Shown: positions 1 to 6,982 of the stretch, in pieces | How the letters are laid out: every line of letters starts with the position of its first letter | How positions within the stretch are numbered: position 1 is the first letter of the stretch | From: JBDKJS01 sp039806065 | Lineage (GTDB): Bacteria > Bacteroidota > Bacteroidia > AKYH767-A > 2013-40CM-41-45 | NCBI GenBank assembly: GCA_039806065.1 | Contig: JBDKJS010000161.1 | Span: 1 to 14,067 of the forward strand | Direction: 5' to 3' | Length of the DNA: 14,067 nt | The notes under the pieces: model-generated | What the model was told of the DNA's origin: nothing | Seen by the model: the letters and a program-made list of their open reading frames with translations, nothing else | The model's database searches: none | Made by a program: the position numbers and the translations under genes

Positions 1-92
1 GCAATGCAAGCAACATGCTTTTCTATAAAAACACCCAATTGTGGATCTGTTTTGTTTGGAAACCACTTGGTAAAAATTACGATCTTATCCAT
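1..92 (-). CDS. Glycosyltransferase (GT4-like), N-terminal 30 codons only; gene continues beyond base 1
   Basis: The minus-strand frame opening at ATG 90-92 reads MDKIVIFTKWFPNKTDPQLG and continues with VFIEKHVACIA to the window edge without a stop. A short beta strand, then K-W-[FY]-P-N with a D-P-x-L-G-x-F-[IV]-x-K-H-A-like stretch, is typical of the N-terminus of GT-B fold, family 4 glycosyltransferases of Bacteroidota, which transfer sugars from nucleotide donors during polysaccharide or lipid-linked glycan synthesis. The ATG overlaps the end of the copper ATPase gene by 8 bases (ATGGATAA), so translational coupling is likely. The catalytic C-terminal half lies outside the window, so donor and acceptor cannot be inferred. 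Confidence 0.72.
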   Translation of the reverse strand, partial: MDKIVIFTKWFPNKTDPQLGVFIEKHVACI

Positions 93-2226
93 TTTTGATG
101 GTTTTAGCATCTAACGGTTGATGCCATTTAATAGTTAATGAGTTTCCGATTACAATTAAATCACTAAAAGCCATGCTCAATGAGGCAAGCATCGGATTTA
201 AAAATCCTGCAGCGGCTAAGGGTATACAAATGATATTATAGCAGAATGCCCAGAATAAATTTTGTTTTATTTTCTTTAAAATAAATTTTGATAAATGGTG
301 GGTTTGGGCAAGGTTCCATAGTTGATTCGGTTTGGTAAGAATAATTTTTGCCTCATCGCGTGCTATTGCGGTGCCATCATTTAAAGATATTCCCACACTT
401 GCCGATATGAGGGCCGGTGCATCGTTAATACCATCGCCAACCATGGCCGAAGGCCCATGTACCCGTAAGCCTTTGATGTAGTTAGCTTTTTGTTCTGGCT
501 TTTTTTCGGCTAGGGTATTGTTAAATTTTATTTTATTGGCCACATTTTCCACTTTACTTTTTCTATCGCCACTGAGTAGGGTAGTGGCTATATTTTGTTG
601 ATGAAAATAAGTCATGCAATCCTTTGCATCCTCTTTAATTTTTTCTGCAAAGGAAAATGCTAAAATCACCTTGTTGTTTATGGAAAAATATACATCATAA
701 TCAGGCACCACGTTGGAGTGGTGCGCCACAGTTAAATACGACCCCAGTGTGTAGGTATTATTTTCTTCAAAGGCATTTATACCTATACCTTTGTCCTCCT
801 CAATTTTAGTGAAGTGGTGATGGCCGTTGGCATTATAGTATTGTAAGGCAATAGCTTTACTCAAGGGATGGTTACTTTGACTTGCTAGAGCACCTGCTAC
901 TTCAAGAGCATTGATATGGAGCTTATCAAAAAAAATAGTTTCGTTTATTTGTAAAGCCACTTCGGTTACTGTGCCTGTTTTGTCGAATACGATGTTTTTA
1001 ATATTGGCAAATTGTTCAATGGCAGCTCCACTTTTTATAATTACTCCCATAGCATTGGCCACTTTGCAGCCTACTAAAAGTGCTGTGGGAGTGGCTAGTC
1101 CCATTGCACACGGGCAGGCTATCACCATTACTGCTACAGCCCTCATGATAGCTGCTGTAAGATTTTCAAGAATTATATAATTAGCTAAAAAAGTACAAAT
1201 GGCAATTGCTATTACTGCCGGTACAAAGATGGCCGTAACTCGGTCGCCCAATTGTTGTATTGCCGGTTGATCTCGTTTGAGTTGCTTAATAATTTTTACC
1301 AATTGCTGAGCATAACTTTTATTCGCTGGGTTTTGGCAGATGTAAATGGCAGCGCCACTAATTATTTTACTTCCACTTTTTAATTGATCGCCCTTTTGTT
1401 TAGTGATGGGCATTGATTCACCATTTAGGTGCGACTCATCCACCACTACCAATCCTGAAAGGATGGTGCCATCTACTGGCGTTTTGTCACCTTCACTGAT
1501 TTGAATATGATTTCCAGTTTTTATTTCGGTTACAGCTGTATAGGTTGCCACATGGTTGGTGAGAACTTTTGCCTTTTCAGGAATTAAGTCTAAGAGGGAT
1601 TTAAGTCCTGCCTTGGTTGCGGTTAGTGCCTTTGATTCAATGTAATGACCTGCGAGAATAAATGTTATAATGCTACCAGTGGTTTCAAAAAAAAGGTAAT
1701 TGTGAAAGTTTTCATTGAACCAACAATATCCCATTACACTATACAGATAGCTGGTAATGGCGCCCAATATTACAAGTACATCCATATTTGGTGCCAATAG
1801 CTTAAGAGAAGCAAATGCACTGCGTCCAAATTGATAGAGTCCAATGCCCAATGCAATACTTGCACAGCTCAACTGAAAATAAAAATTATGTAGCAGTTCG
1901 TTGTTGGTAAACATATGTGCCATTAGTGGAATGGTAACAACTGCCGAAAGCACTAAGTGTAAAGGGATTTTACTATCAGCAGGTTGGCTAGGTATTGATA
2001 AATTTTCATCATCATCCATTTTCTTAGAAGTATAGCCAAGCTCAATTAGTGCTTTTAACAATTCTTCTTCGTCATTTATGGTTCCTTTAAAAACAACTGA
2101 TCCGGTTATGTAATCAACAGTTAAATCAAATGCACCCTCCTTTTGAAAAACTTTTTTTACTGTCATAGCACAGCTATTACAATTCATACCTGCCACATGC
2201 CATTCGTTATTAACTACCTTTTCCAT
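85..2226 (-). CDS. Copper-translocating CPx-type (P1B) P-type ATPase with N-terminal HMA domain
   Basis: This 713-residue inner-membrane pump uses ATP to move a soft metal, most likely Cu(I), out of the cytoplasm. Visible in order: one heavy-metal-associated domain with GMNCNSC (Cys16, Cys19); membrane segments around 90-200; an actuator loop with NGES at 268-271; the transmembrane metal site CPC at 371-373; the phosphorylation motif DKTGT at 415-419; the P1B-specific His-Pro at 453-454; the hinge GDGIND at 597-602; and two final membrane helices with Tyr-Asn at 663-664 and MAFSD at 685-689. CPC plus YN supports Cu(I). Two positions deviate: Thr of the usual TGES is Asn, and the second Ser of the usual MxxSS is Asp. 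The length is slightly short but complete. The ATG directly follows the stop of the cytochrome-monooxygenase gene (TAA|ATG), so the pump may load copper into that exported enzyme rather than only detoxify. A CopA or FixI/CopA2-like role cannot be separated from sequence alone. Confidence 0.93.
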   Translation of the reverse strand: MEKVVNNEWHVAGMNCNSCAMTVKKVFQKEGAFDLTVDYITGSVVFKGTINDEEELLKALIELGYTSKKMDDDENLSIPSQPADSKIPLHLVLSAVVTIPLMAHMFTNNELLHNFYFQLSCASIALGIGLYQFGRSAFASLKLLAPNMDVLVILGAITSYLYSVMGYCWFNENFHNYLFFETTGSIITFILAGHYIESKALTATKAGLKSLLDLIPEKAKVLTNHVATYTAVTEIKTGNHIQISEGDKTPVDGTILSGLVVVDESHLNGESMPITKQKGDQLKSGSKIISGAAIYICQNPANKSYAQQLVKIIKQLKRDQPAIQQLGDRVTAIFVPAVIAIAICTFLANYIILENLTAAIMRAVAVMVIACPCAMGLATPTALLVGCKVANAMGVIIKSGAAIEQFANIKNIVFDKTGTVTEVALQINETIFFDKLHINALEVAGALASQSNHPLSKAIALQYYNANGHHHFTKIEEDKGIGINAFEENNTYTLGSYLTVAHHSNVVPDYDVYFSINNKVILAFSFAEKIKEDAKDCMTYFHQQNIATTLLSGDRKSKVENVANKIKFNNTLAEKKPEQKANYIKGLRVHGPSAMVGDGINDAPALISASVGISLNDGTAIARDEAKIILTKPNQLWNLAQTHHLSKFILKKIKQNLFWAFCYNIICIPLAAAGFLNPMLASLSMAFSDLIVIGNSLTIKWHQPLDAKTIKNG

Positions 2227-3615
2227 TTATTGTAGGCTTATGTTTTCATCACCCAATTGGTAGTCAATGTAATTGATATTTAGCTGAAACATTTCATCTG
2301 TTGTTCTCATGCTCATTTTTCGTTCGCCCACTCCAATTGGTGGATCATTTGGATTGAGAGGATTTGCAGCAGTATTGTCAAAGATACCTTTTATGTAGAT
2401 AATGGCACCGGGCATAAGGGAAATGATTTTTTTAAAGGTATAGAAATATTGCCATCTAAAGTCCCACTTTTTAATCTTTATGAGTGGTATGGTATCGCCA
2501 TTTTGTATAGCAAATGCCTCAAAATACTTGCCCAATAGGTGCATATGTGGATTTACATTTATGAGACTGATAGGCTTTTCTATTTTTTGAGTAAGAATAA
2601 AAGTGTCTATGTGATGGGCGGGAATAAAAAGTGGTACCGATGACCCTCCCACAGTATTGGTCAATCTACCGGTACCACCAGTTCCAATTATTAACTCGCG
2701 CATGGGTCTTTTTGGGGGCTGAGATGCAAAGTAGATTCTTATTTTACTCTTATCACTTAGTTGTTTGTTACTAGGGCCGTAATGAATGTTGTCTATTAGT
2801 AGATAAGAATTTTTTTTCACAAAATAGCCACCAATTCCATTTGGCAAGCGATAGCTTTCGGCACCGGGAAGGTAGTTGGCCACACTCGGTGTGAGCATGG
2901 GGAACTGGCCAGATGCTGTAGGGATTCCTAATTTTTGATAAGCAGTAAGTTTATCATGCTGATCCATGTCAACGGAAGCATCACTGGTAAGTAATCTCGG
3001 TTGGTCTTTTTCAACATATTGCAATAAGTGTAAGTTTACATGGTGTACGATCTTTTTATGATCTGGCACTATTTCAATTCTATCAATAAAAGTATCCTGT
3101 GGAAGGTTTAATTTTATTTTAAACATTAAAAAGGCATCCTTATTATTTCCTTGGATAGGTATGGATGGAAAGGTCAATTCACGGTAAGTCGAATTGAGTT
3201 TGTTGGCAGTGGCGCGATCATTTGCTTTTTCATGAGTAGCATCGGTATCGTTGCATCCATTGGATAGATACTTAAGTAATAATTTACGGTCATAGTTAGA
3301 AATAATGTGTTCTGATACGTAACGTTGGTAGTTCGTATCAGCAGGCCAAGGCGGCATTATGCCATATTGCAATACATAAGCAATGGTTGAAGCTTTTCTC
3401 TTAAAATCAAAATGGGAACGTAACGGAAAAGGTGCAGCTCCATCATTAGTGTGGCACCTAATGCATGATTTTTCTAAAATGGGCTTAATATTTAGATTAA
3501 AACTGATGTGCTCAGGTAAAATTTCTTGTGATGGCACAATTCGATTATCTACATGGCGGTTGCAAGTCCATAACATCAATGATAAGATGGAAAATACTGT
3601 TAATCTATAAAGCAT
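2227..3615 (-). CDS. Exported c-type cytochrome fused to PHM/DBH-like copper type II monooxygenase domain
   Basis: A 462-residue predicted exported protein. Residues 1-18 form a short hydrophobic signal; Cys18 could be a lipid anchor, but the box (L-W-T-C) is poor. A small cytochrome c domain follows, with CIRCH at 51-55 for covalent heme and Met87 in MPPW as the likely distal ligand. The rest resembles the two-lobed peptidylglycine/dopamine monooxygenase fold. All six expected copper ligands seem present: His191, His192 and His278 (in IHYGPS) for the electron-transfer copper; His357 and His359 (PHMHLLG) and Met442 (DEMF) for the catalytic copper. WDFRWQ (384-389), PGA (402-404) and DNTAANPLNPNDPP (413-426) are further motifs of this family. 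It probably hydroxylates or oxidises an unknown substrate, with heme c as an electron relay (inference). The start overlaps the redoxin gene by 16 bases, and having its own signal sequence argues that it is a real separate gene. Confidence 0.85.
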   Translation of the reverse strand: MLYRLTVFSILSLMLWTCNRHVDNRIVPSQEILPEHISFNLNIKPILEKSCIRCHTNDGAAPFPLRSHFDFKRKASTIAYVLQYGIMPPWPADTNYQRYVSEHIISNYDRKLLLKYLSNGCNDTDATHEKANDRATANKLNSTYRELTFPSIPIQGNNKDAFLMFKIKLNLPQDTFIDRIEIVPDHKKIVHHVNLHLLQYVEKDQPRLLTSDASVDMDQHDKLTAYQKLGIPTASGQFPMLTPSVANYLPGAESYRLPNGIGGYFVKKNSYLLIDNIHYGPSNKQLSDKSKIRIYFASQPPKRPMRELIIGTGGTGRLTNTVGGSSVPLFIPAHHIDTFILTQKIEKPISLINVNPHMHLLGKYFEAFAIQNGDTIPLIKIKKWDFRWQYFYTFKKIISLMPGAIIYIKGIFDNTAANPLNPNDPPIGVGERKMSMRTTDEMFQLNINYIDYQLGDENISLQ

Positions 3616-4193
3616 CCTACAGGATTTTGAAAGGAGTGAGCCACCTGATTTCCGTTTAATTTACTTTCAATAGCAGTGAGGAGATAATGTTTTATTCCTG
3701 CCCTACGTTTCATGCCACCAAGTGCCACAATGCTGTTATCAATGGCGCCATGGTAAATTACTTCATTTTTATAAATAAGAAAACAAGACGGAGCGGTGGT
3801 AGCTTTCCATTTTTGCACCAACATTTTCTCGGGATCATGAAAGAGTTCGAATGCTATTTTATTATCAATCGCATATTGCTTCATTTCTTCCATGGAAAAA
3901 AAGTTACCAGGAAATACACCATAAAAATTTACTTTAAAGGGCTTGTAATAATTAGCATAAGCGTTAAGCAGCTGACCATAATAATTACTTGCGGGACAAT
4001 CAGGTAACAAAAAGATAAATACTTCTATCTCATTTGAATTCTTCATTTGAACTGTGGTATTTGCATCAAGCACTGCTATGCGCGATTGTGCAATTACATT
4101 GATCTGCATGAAGGCACAAACCAATAATAGGGAAGCAGGTAAATGCTTAATCCAATTCTTTGGACAGTGTGTATGGTAAAATGTTTTTTTCAC
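3600..4193 (-). CDS. Secreted redoxin (AhpC/TSA-like thioredoxin fold) with a single peroxidatic-type Cys
   Basis: A 197-residue protein with a signal peptide: basic start, hydrophobic core around 19-34, probable cleavage near VIAQ-S36. The mature part has a thioredoxin-fold pattern: a strand ending FIFLLPDCPASN with Cys66 in a DCP-x-x-N motif and no CxxC partner, then PEKMLVQKWKATTAPSCF with the cis-Pro at 135, and HGAIDNS near 148-154. The tail PVGCF (191-195) resembles the Gly-Cys tail of redoxins that are fused to cytochrome/copper-monooxygenase modules in other bacteria (recalled family knowledge). It likely acts outside the cytoplasm as a thiol or peroxide partner of the next gene. The start is GTG at 4191-4193, lying 47 bases inside the exonuclease gene; no in-frame ATG precedes Met29, which is inside the signal core, and a stop lies eight codons upstream, so GTG is the best choice. 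Confidence 0.75.
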   Translation of the reverse strand: MKKTFYHTHCPKNWIKHLPASLLLVCAFMQINVIAQSRIAVLDANTTVQMKNSNEIEVFIFLLPDCPASNYYGQLLNAYANYYKPFKVNFYGVFPGNFFSMEEMKQYAIDNKIAFELFHDPEKMLVQKWKATTAPSCFLIYKNEVIYHGAIDNSIVALGGMKRRAGIKHYLLTAIESKLNGNQVAHSFQNPVGCFID

Positions 4194-5532
4194 CTTTTGC
4201 CAATAAATATTTTCTTACAATCCGTTGGAAATCTTGATGTAAAGGTAATGGTTGCAGCAGACTTAATAATTCTTTAGGATTTAGAATACTATTGTTTTCA
4301 TCTACATAGCCATATCCAATCACATCTTTATTCTCAATCATCACAAATGCCTGTTCATGGATAGCCCGTCCTTTTAGTTTGATTAAAAAATTGTTTTTTT
4401 CAAAACCTAGGTGATCAATGGCGCGCATTACTTTTTCATTGTATTGAGTTACCGACTCATCACCCACACATGCACCATCACACAAACCTATTTTTCTTCT
4501 GAAGCAAGCAAATTTGATTTGATCATCGCCCGTAAATTTAAGACAAAGTCGGTACTTATCAATCCTTCTTTCGAGCACACTTTTGGCTTCGGCTAAGTTA
4601 TTGCACCATATTACAGGATCAGCCCCTTTTTTTAACTGTCCGGCATAAAGTTTAATGAAGCCATCAGGGCTATAGCTTTTATAGATGCCATATTGAAGTG
4701 ATTTTAGTCTTTCTGCTCTATTATATCTAGGGCTTTTATCTTTGATGATGTGCGATTCTTTAAGCAGGGCTATTAATTCGTTTCCAGTAACTTCGAAAAG
4801 TATATTGGTAATTTCACTAGCCATTTGCAAAGCTTTTTTACTTTTTTTGTTACTTAAATGAGTGATCACTCGTTGCCGAATATTATTACTTTTACCCACA
4901 TAGATTAGAAGGCCTTCATGGTTGTAGAAGTAATAAAGGCCGCAAGCTTCAGGCAGTGCATCCAATACTTTTCTATCAATATGTGTTGGCAGCAGCGCTT
5001 TAACGATATCGTTTTGTAAAAATTGATCTAGAATGCCACTTTCATTTTTCATGATTAAATGAAATAGGTGAGTGGTGGCTAGTGCATCACCGGCTGCTCT
5101 GTGCCGTCCATTGAGCTCTATCCCAATAGCCCTACAAAGTTTACCTAATGAATAAGAGCTATGACCAGGAATAGATTTTCGGGCCATTCTTACCGTGTCA
5201 AGCCTTGGGGCATGGAAGTTAAAACCAAGTTGTTGAAATTCGTGTCTTACAAAACCATAATCGAAATTGACATTATGCGCCACAAAAGTTTTCCCTTCTA
5301 GTAGCAATACAATTTCTTTTGCTACTTCATAAAATTTAGGAGCATTGTTCACCATCTCATTGGTAATACCGGTGAGCATGGTAATATTAGAAGGAATGGC
5401 ACGTTCCGGATTAATAAGTGAGCTAAACTGACTTAATATTTGATATCCATCAGTAATATAGATGGCTATTTCAATAATCCGCTCATACTGGGGTCTTCCG
5501 CCAGTAGTTTCTACATCAATGATGGCATACAC
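4147..5532 (-). CDS. DEDDh exonuclease (DnaQ/epsilon-like) fused to UvrC/Cho-type GIY-YIG endonuclease
   Basis: A 461-residue cytoplasmic DNA-processing enzyme. Residues 1-165 are a DEDDh 3'-5' exonuclease: Asp6 and Glu8 in IIDVETTG, HNxxFD with Asp91, and His144/Asp149 in HRAAGDA. Residues about 193-272 are a GIY-YIG nuclease: GLYYF near 198, YVGKS at 211-215, Arg219 in the following helix, and Glu259 in LLKESHIIK followed by PRYN, aligning with the catalytic Glu of UvrC. A UvrC-like Cys-rich stretch follows (CFRRKIGLCDGAC, about 345-357). The same pairing is known in Bacteroidota and actinobacteria and resembles E. coli Cho with an added exonuclease; a role in excision-type DNA repair is likely. 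The start is GTG at 5530-5532, giving MYAIIDVETTG, a good fit to the exonuclease N-terminus; an in-frame TGA lies four codons upstream. It sits 23 bases after lpdA, and its 3' end overlaps the redoxin gene. Confidence 0.88.
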   Translation of the reverse strand: MYAIIDVETTGGRPQYERIIEIAIYITDGYQILSQFSSLINPERAIPSNITMLTGITNEMVNNAPKFYEVAKEIVLLLEGKTFVAHNVNFDYGFVRHEFQQLGFNFHAPRLDTVRMARKSIPGHSSYSLGKLCRAIGIELNGRHRAAGDALATTHLFHLIMKNESGILDQFLQNDIVKALLPTHIDRKVLDALPEACGLYYFYNHEGLLIYVGKSNNIRQRVITHLSNKKSKKALQMASEITNILFEVTGNELIALLKESHIIKDKSPRYNRAERLKSLQYGIYKSYSPDGFIKLYAGQLKKGADPVIWCNNLAEAKSVLERRIDKYRLCLKFTGDDQIKFACFRRKIGLCDGACVGDESVTQYNEKVMRAIDHLGFEKNNFLIKLKGRAIHEQAFVMIENKDVIGYGYVDENNSILNPKELLSLLQPLPLHQDFQRIVRKYLLAKGEKNILPYTLSKELD

Positions 5533-5555
5533 AATCCGTAGTCATTTAGAATTTA

Positions 5556-6941
5556 CTACATATGTATTACTTCGCCATATGCATCAGCACAGGCTTCCAT
5601 AATGGCTTCGCTCATGGTAGGGTGAGGGTGCACTGTTTTAATGATCTCATGCCCTGTAGTTTCTAATTTTCGAGCAGTTACTACGGCTGCAATCATTTCG
5701 GTAACATTGGCACCAATTAAGTGAGCACCAAGCCACTCGCCATATTTAGCATCAAAAATTACTTTTACAAAACCATCATTGGTACCAGCAGCACTGGCCT
5801 TACCAGAAGCTGAAAAAGGAAACTTTCCAACTTTAATTTCAATACCTGCTTCGCGGGCTGCCTTCTCGGTCATGCCAACTGATGCTATTTCGGGCGAACA
5901 GTATGTGCAACCAGGGATGTTTTTATAATCAATCGGTTCTACATGAAGCCCTGCTATTTTTTCAACGCAAGTAATTGCTTCGTGCGAGGCCACATGAGCC
6001 AAGGCAGGTCCTCTAACAATATCGCCAATGGCATAGTATCCTGGAAGGTTTGTTTGGTAAAAGTCGTTAATTATAATTTTTCCTTTATCAGTAGCTATAC
6101 CGCATTCTTCTAAGCCTATTCCTTCAATATTAGTAGCTATACCTACTGCCGATAATACTACATCGCAACTTATTTTTTCTTCTCCCTTAGCTGTTTTCAC
6201 CGTTACTGTGCATCCAGGTCCAGTGGTATCTACTTTTTCTACGCTACTGTTGGTCATAATGGTGATGCCAGATTTTTTGAAGCTACGCTCTAATGCTTTT
6301 GAAACTTCTTCATCTTCCACAGGAACTATGTTAGGTAAATATTCAACAACTGTTACCTTGGTACCGATGCTATTATAAAAATAGGCAAATTCAACACCGA
6401 TGGCACCACTACCCACTACCACCATTGATTTTGGTTGCTGTGACATTACCATTGCTTCACGATAGCCAATTATTTTTTTTCGATCTTGTGGTAGGTTGGG
6501 TAATTCGCGCGATCTTGCCCCTGTGGCTATGATAATATGTTTGGCATCATAAGTAATAGTCTTACCGTCATTGGTCACTTCCACTTTTTTTCCAGGCTTC
6601 ACTTTCCCTAATCCAGTAAGAATTTCAATTTTATTTTTCTTCATTAAAAATTGTACACCCTTGCTCATTTTATCGGCAACACCTCGACTGCGCTTAATAA
6701 CAGCGGTAAAATCAACTTCTGGGTTGGTAGCCTTTAATCCATAATCTTGAACATGTCGCAAGTATTCAAATACTTGGGCACTTTTCAGAAGTGCTTTGGT
6801 AGGAATACAGCCCCAATTGAGGCATACGCCCCCTAATTCTGCTTTTTCTACTACAGCGGTTTTGAATCCAAGCTGTGAGGCTCTAATGGCAGCCACATAT
6901 CCTCCTGGGCCACTGCCTATGACTATAACATCGTAATTCAT
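5556..6941 (-). CDS. lpdA: Dihydrolipoyl dehydrogenase (E3 component)
   Basis: This 461-residue FAD-dependent disulfide oxidoreductase reoxidises dihydrolipoyl groups with NAD+ for the 2-oxoacid dehydrogenase complexes and/or the glycine cleavage system. The FAD-binding GSGPGG is at 9-14; the redox-active pair is Cys40/Cys45 in GGVCLNWGCIPTK; the NAD-binding GSGAIG is at 177-182; a second FAD motif, YYAIGD, lies in the middle; and the dimer-interface His440 with Glu445 is in HPHPTMSE. Length and motifs are complete, and the CxxxxC spacing separates it from mercuric and glutathione reductase-like relatives less well than overall similarity does, but HPHPTMSEA favours Lpd. No E1 or E2 gene is adjacent. 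It follows rho by 41 bases on the same strand and precedes the exonuclease gene by 23 bases, so it may share their transcript. Confidence 0.96.
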   Translation of the reverse strand: MNYDVIVIGSGPGGYVAAIRASQLGFKTAVVEKAELGGVCLNWGCIPTKALLKSAQVFEYLRHVQDYGLKATNPEVDFTAVIKRSRGVADKMSKGVQFLMKKNKIEILTGLGKVKPGKKVEVTNDGKTITYDAKHIIIATGARSRELPNLPQDRKKIIGYREAMVMSQQPKSMVVVGSGAIGVEFAYFYNSIGTKVTVVEYLPNIVPVEDEEVSKALERSFKKSGITIMTNSSVEKVDTTGPGCTVTVKTAKGEEKISCDVVLSAVGIATNIEGIGLEECGIATDKGKIIINDFYQTNLPGYYAIGDIVRGPALAHVASHEAITCVEKIAGLHVEPIDYKNIPGCTYCSPEIASVGMTEKAAREAGIEIKVGKFPFSASGKASAAGTNDGFVKVIFDAKYGEWLGAHLIGANVTEMIAAVVTARKLETTGHEIIKTVHPHPTMSEAIMEACADAYGEVIHM

Positions 6942-6982
6942 AATGTTTTTAGAATTTTATGATAATATATTAGTTTTATTAA

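Noticed and set aside
911..1180. Plus-strand frame of 89 codons antisense to the copper ATPase
   Set aside because: It is a shadow of the CPC-containing membrane region; it has no family features and lies entirely inside a well-supported gene.
3600..3615. Possible frameshift splitting one redoxin-cytochrome gene into a pseudogene
   Set aside because: The downstream frame begins with its own hydrophobic signal and both parts are complete in motifs, so two intact overlapping genes are more likely.
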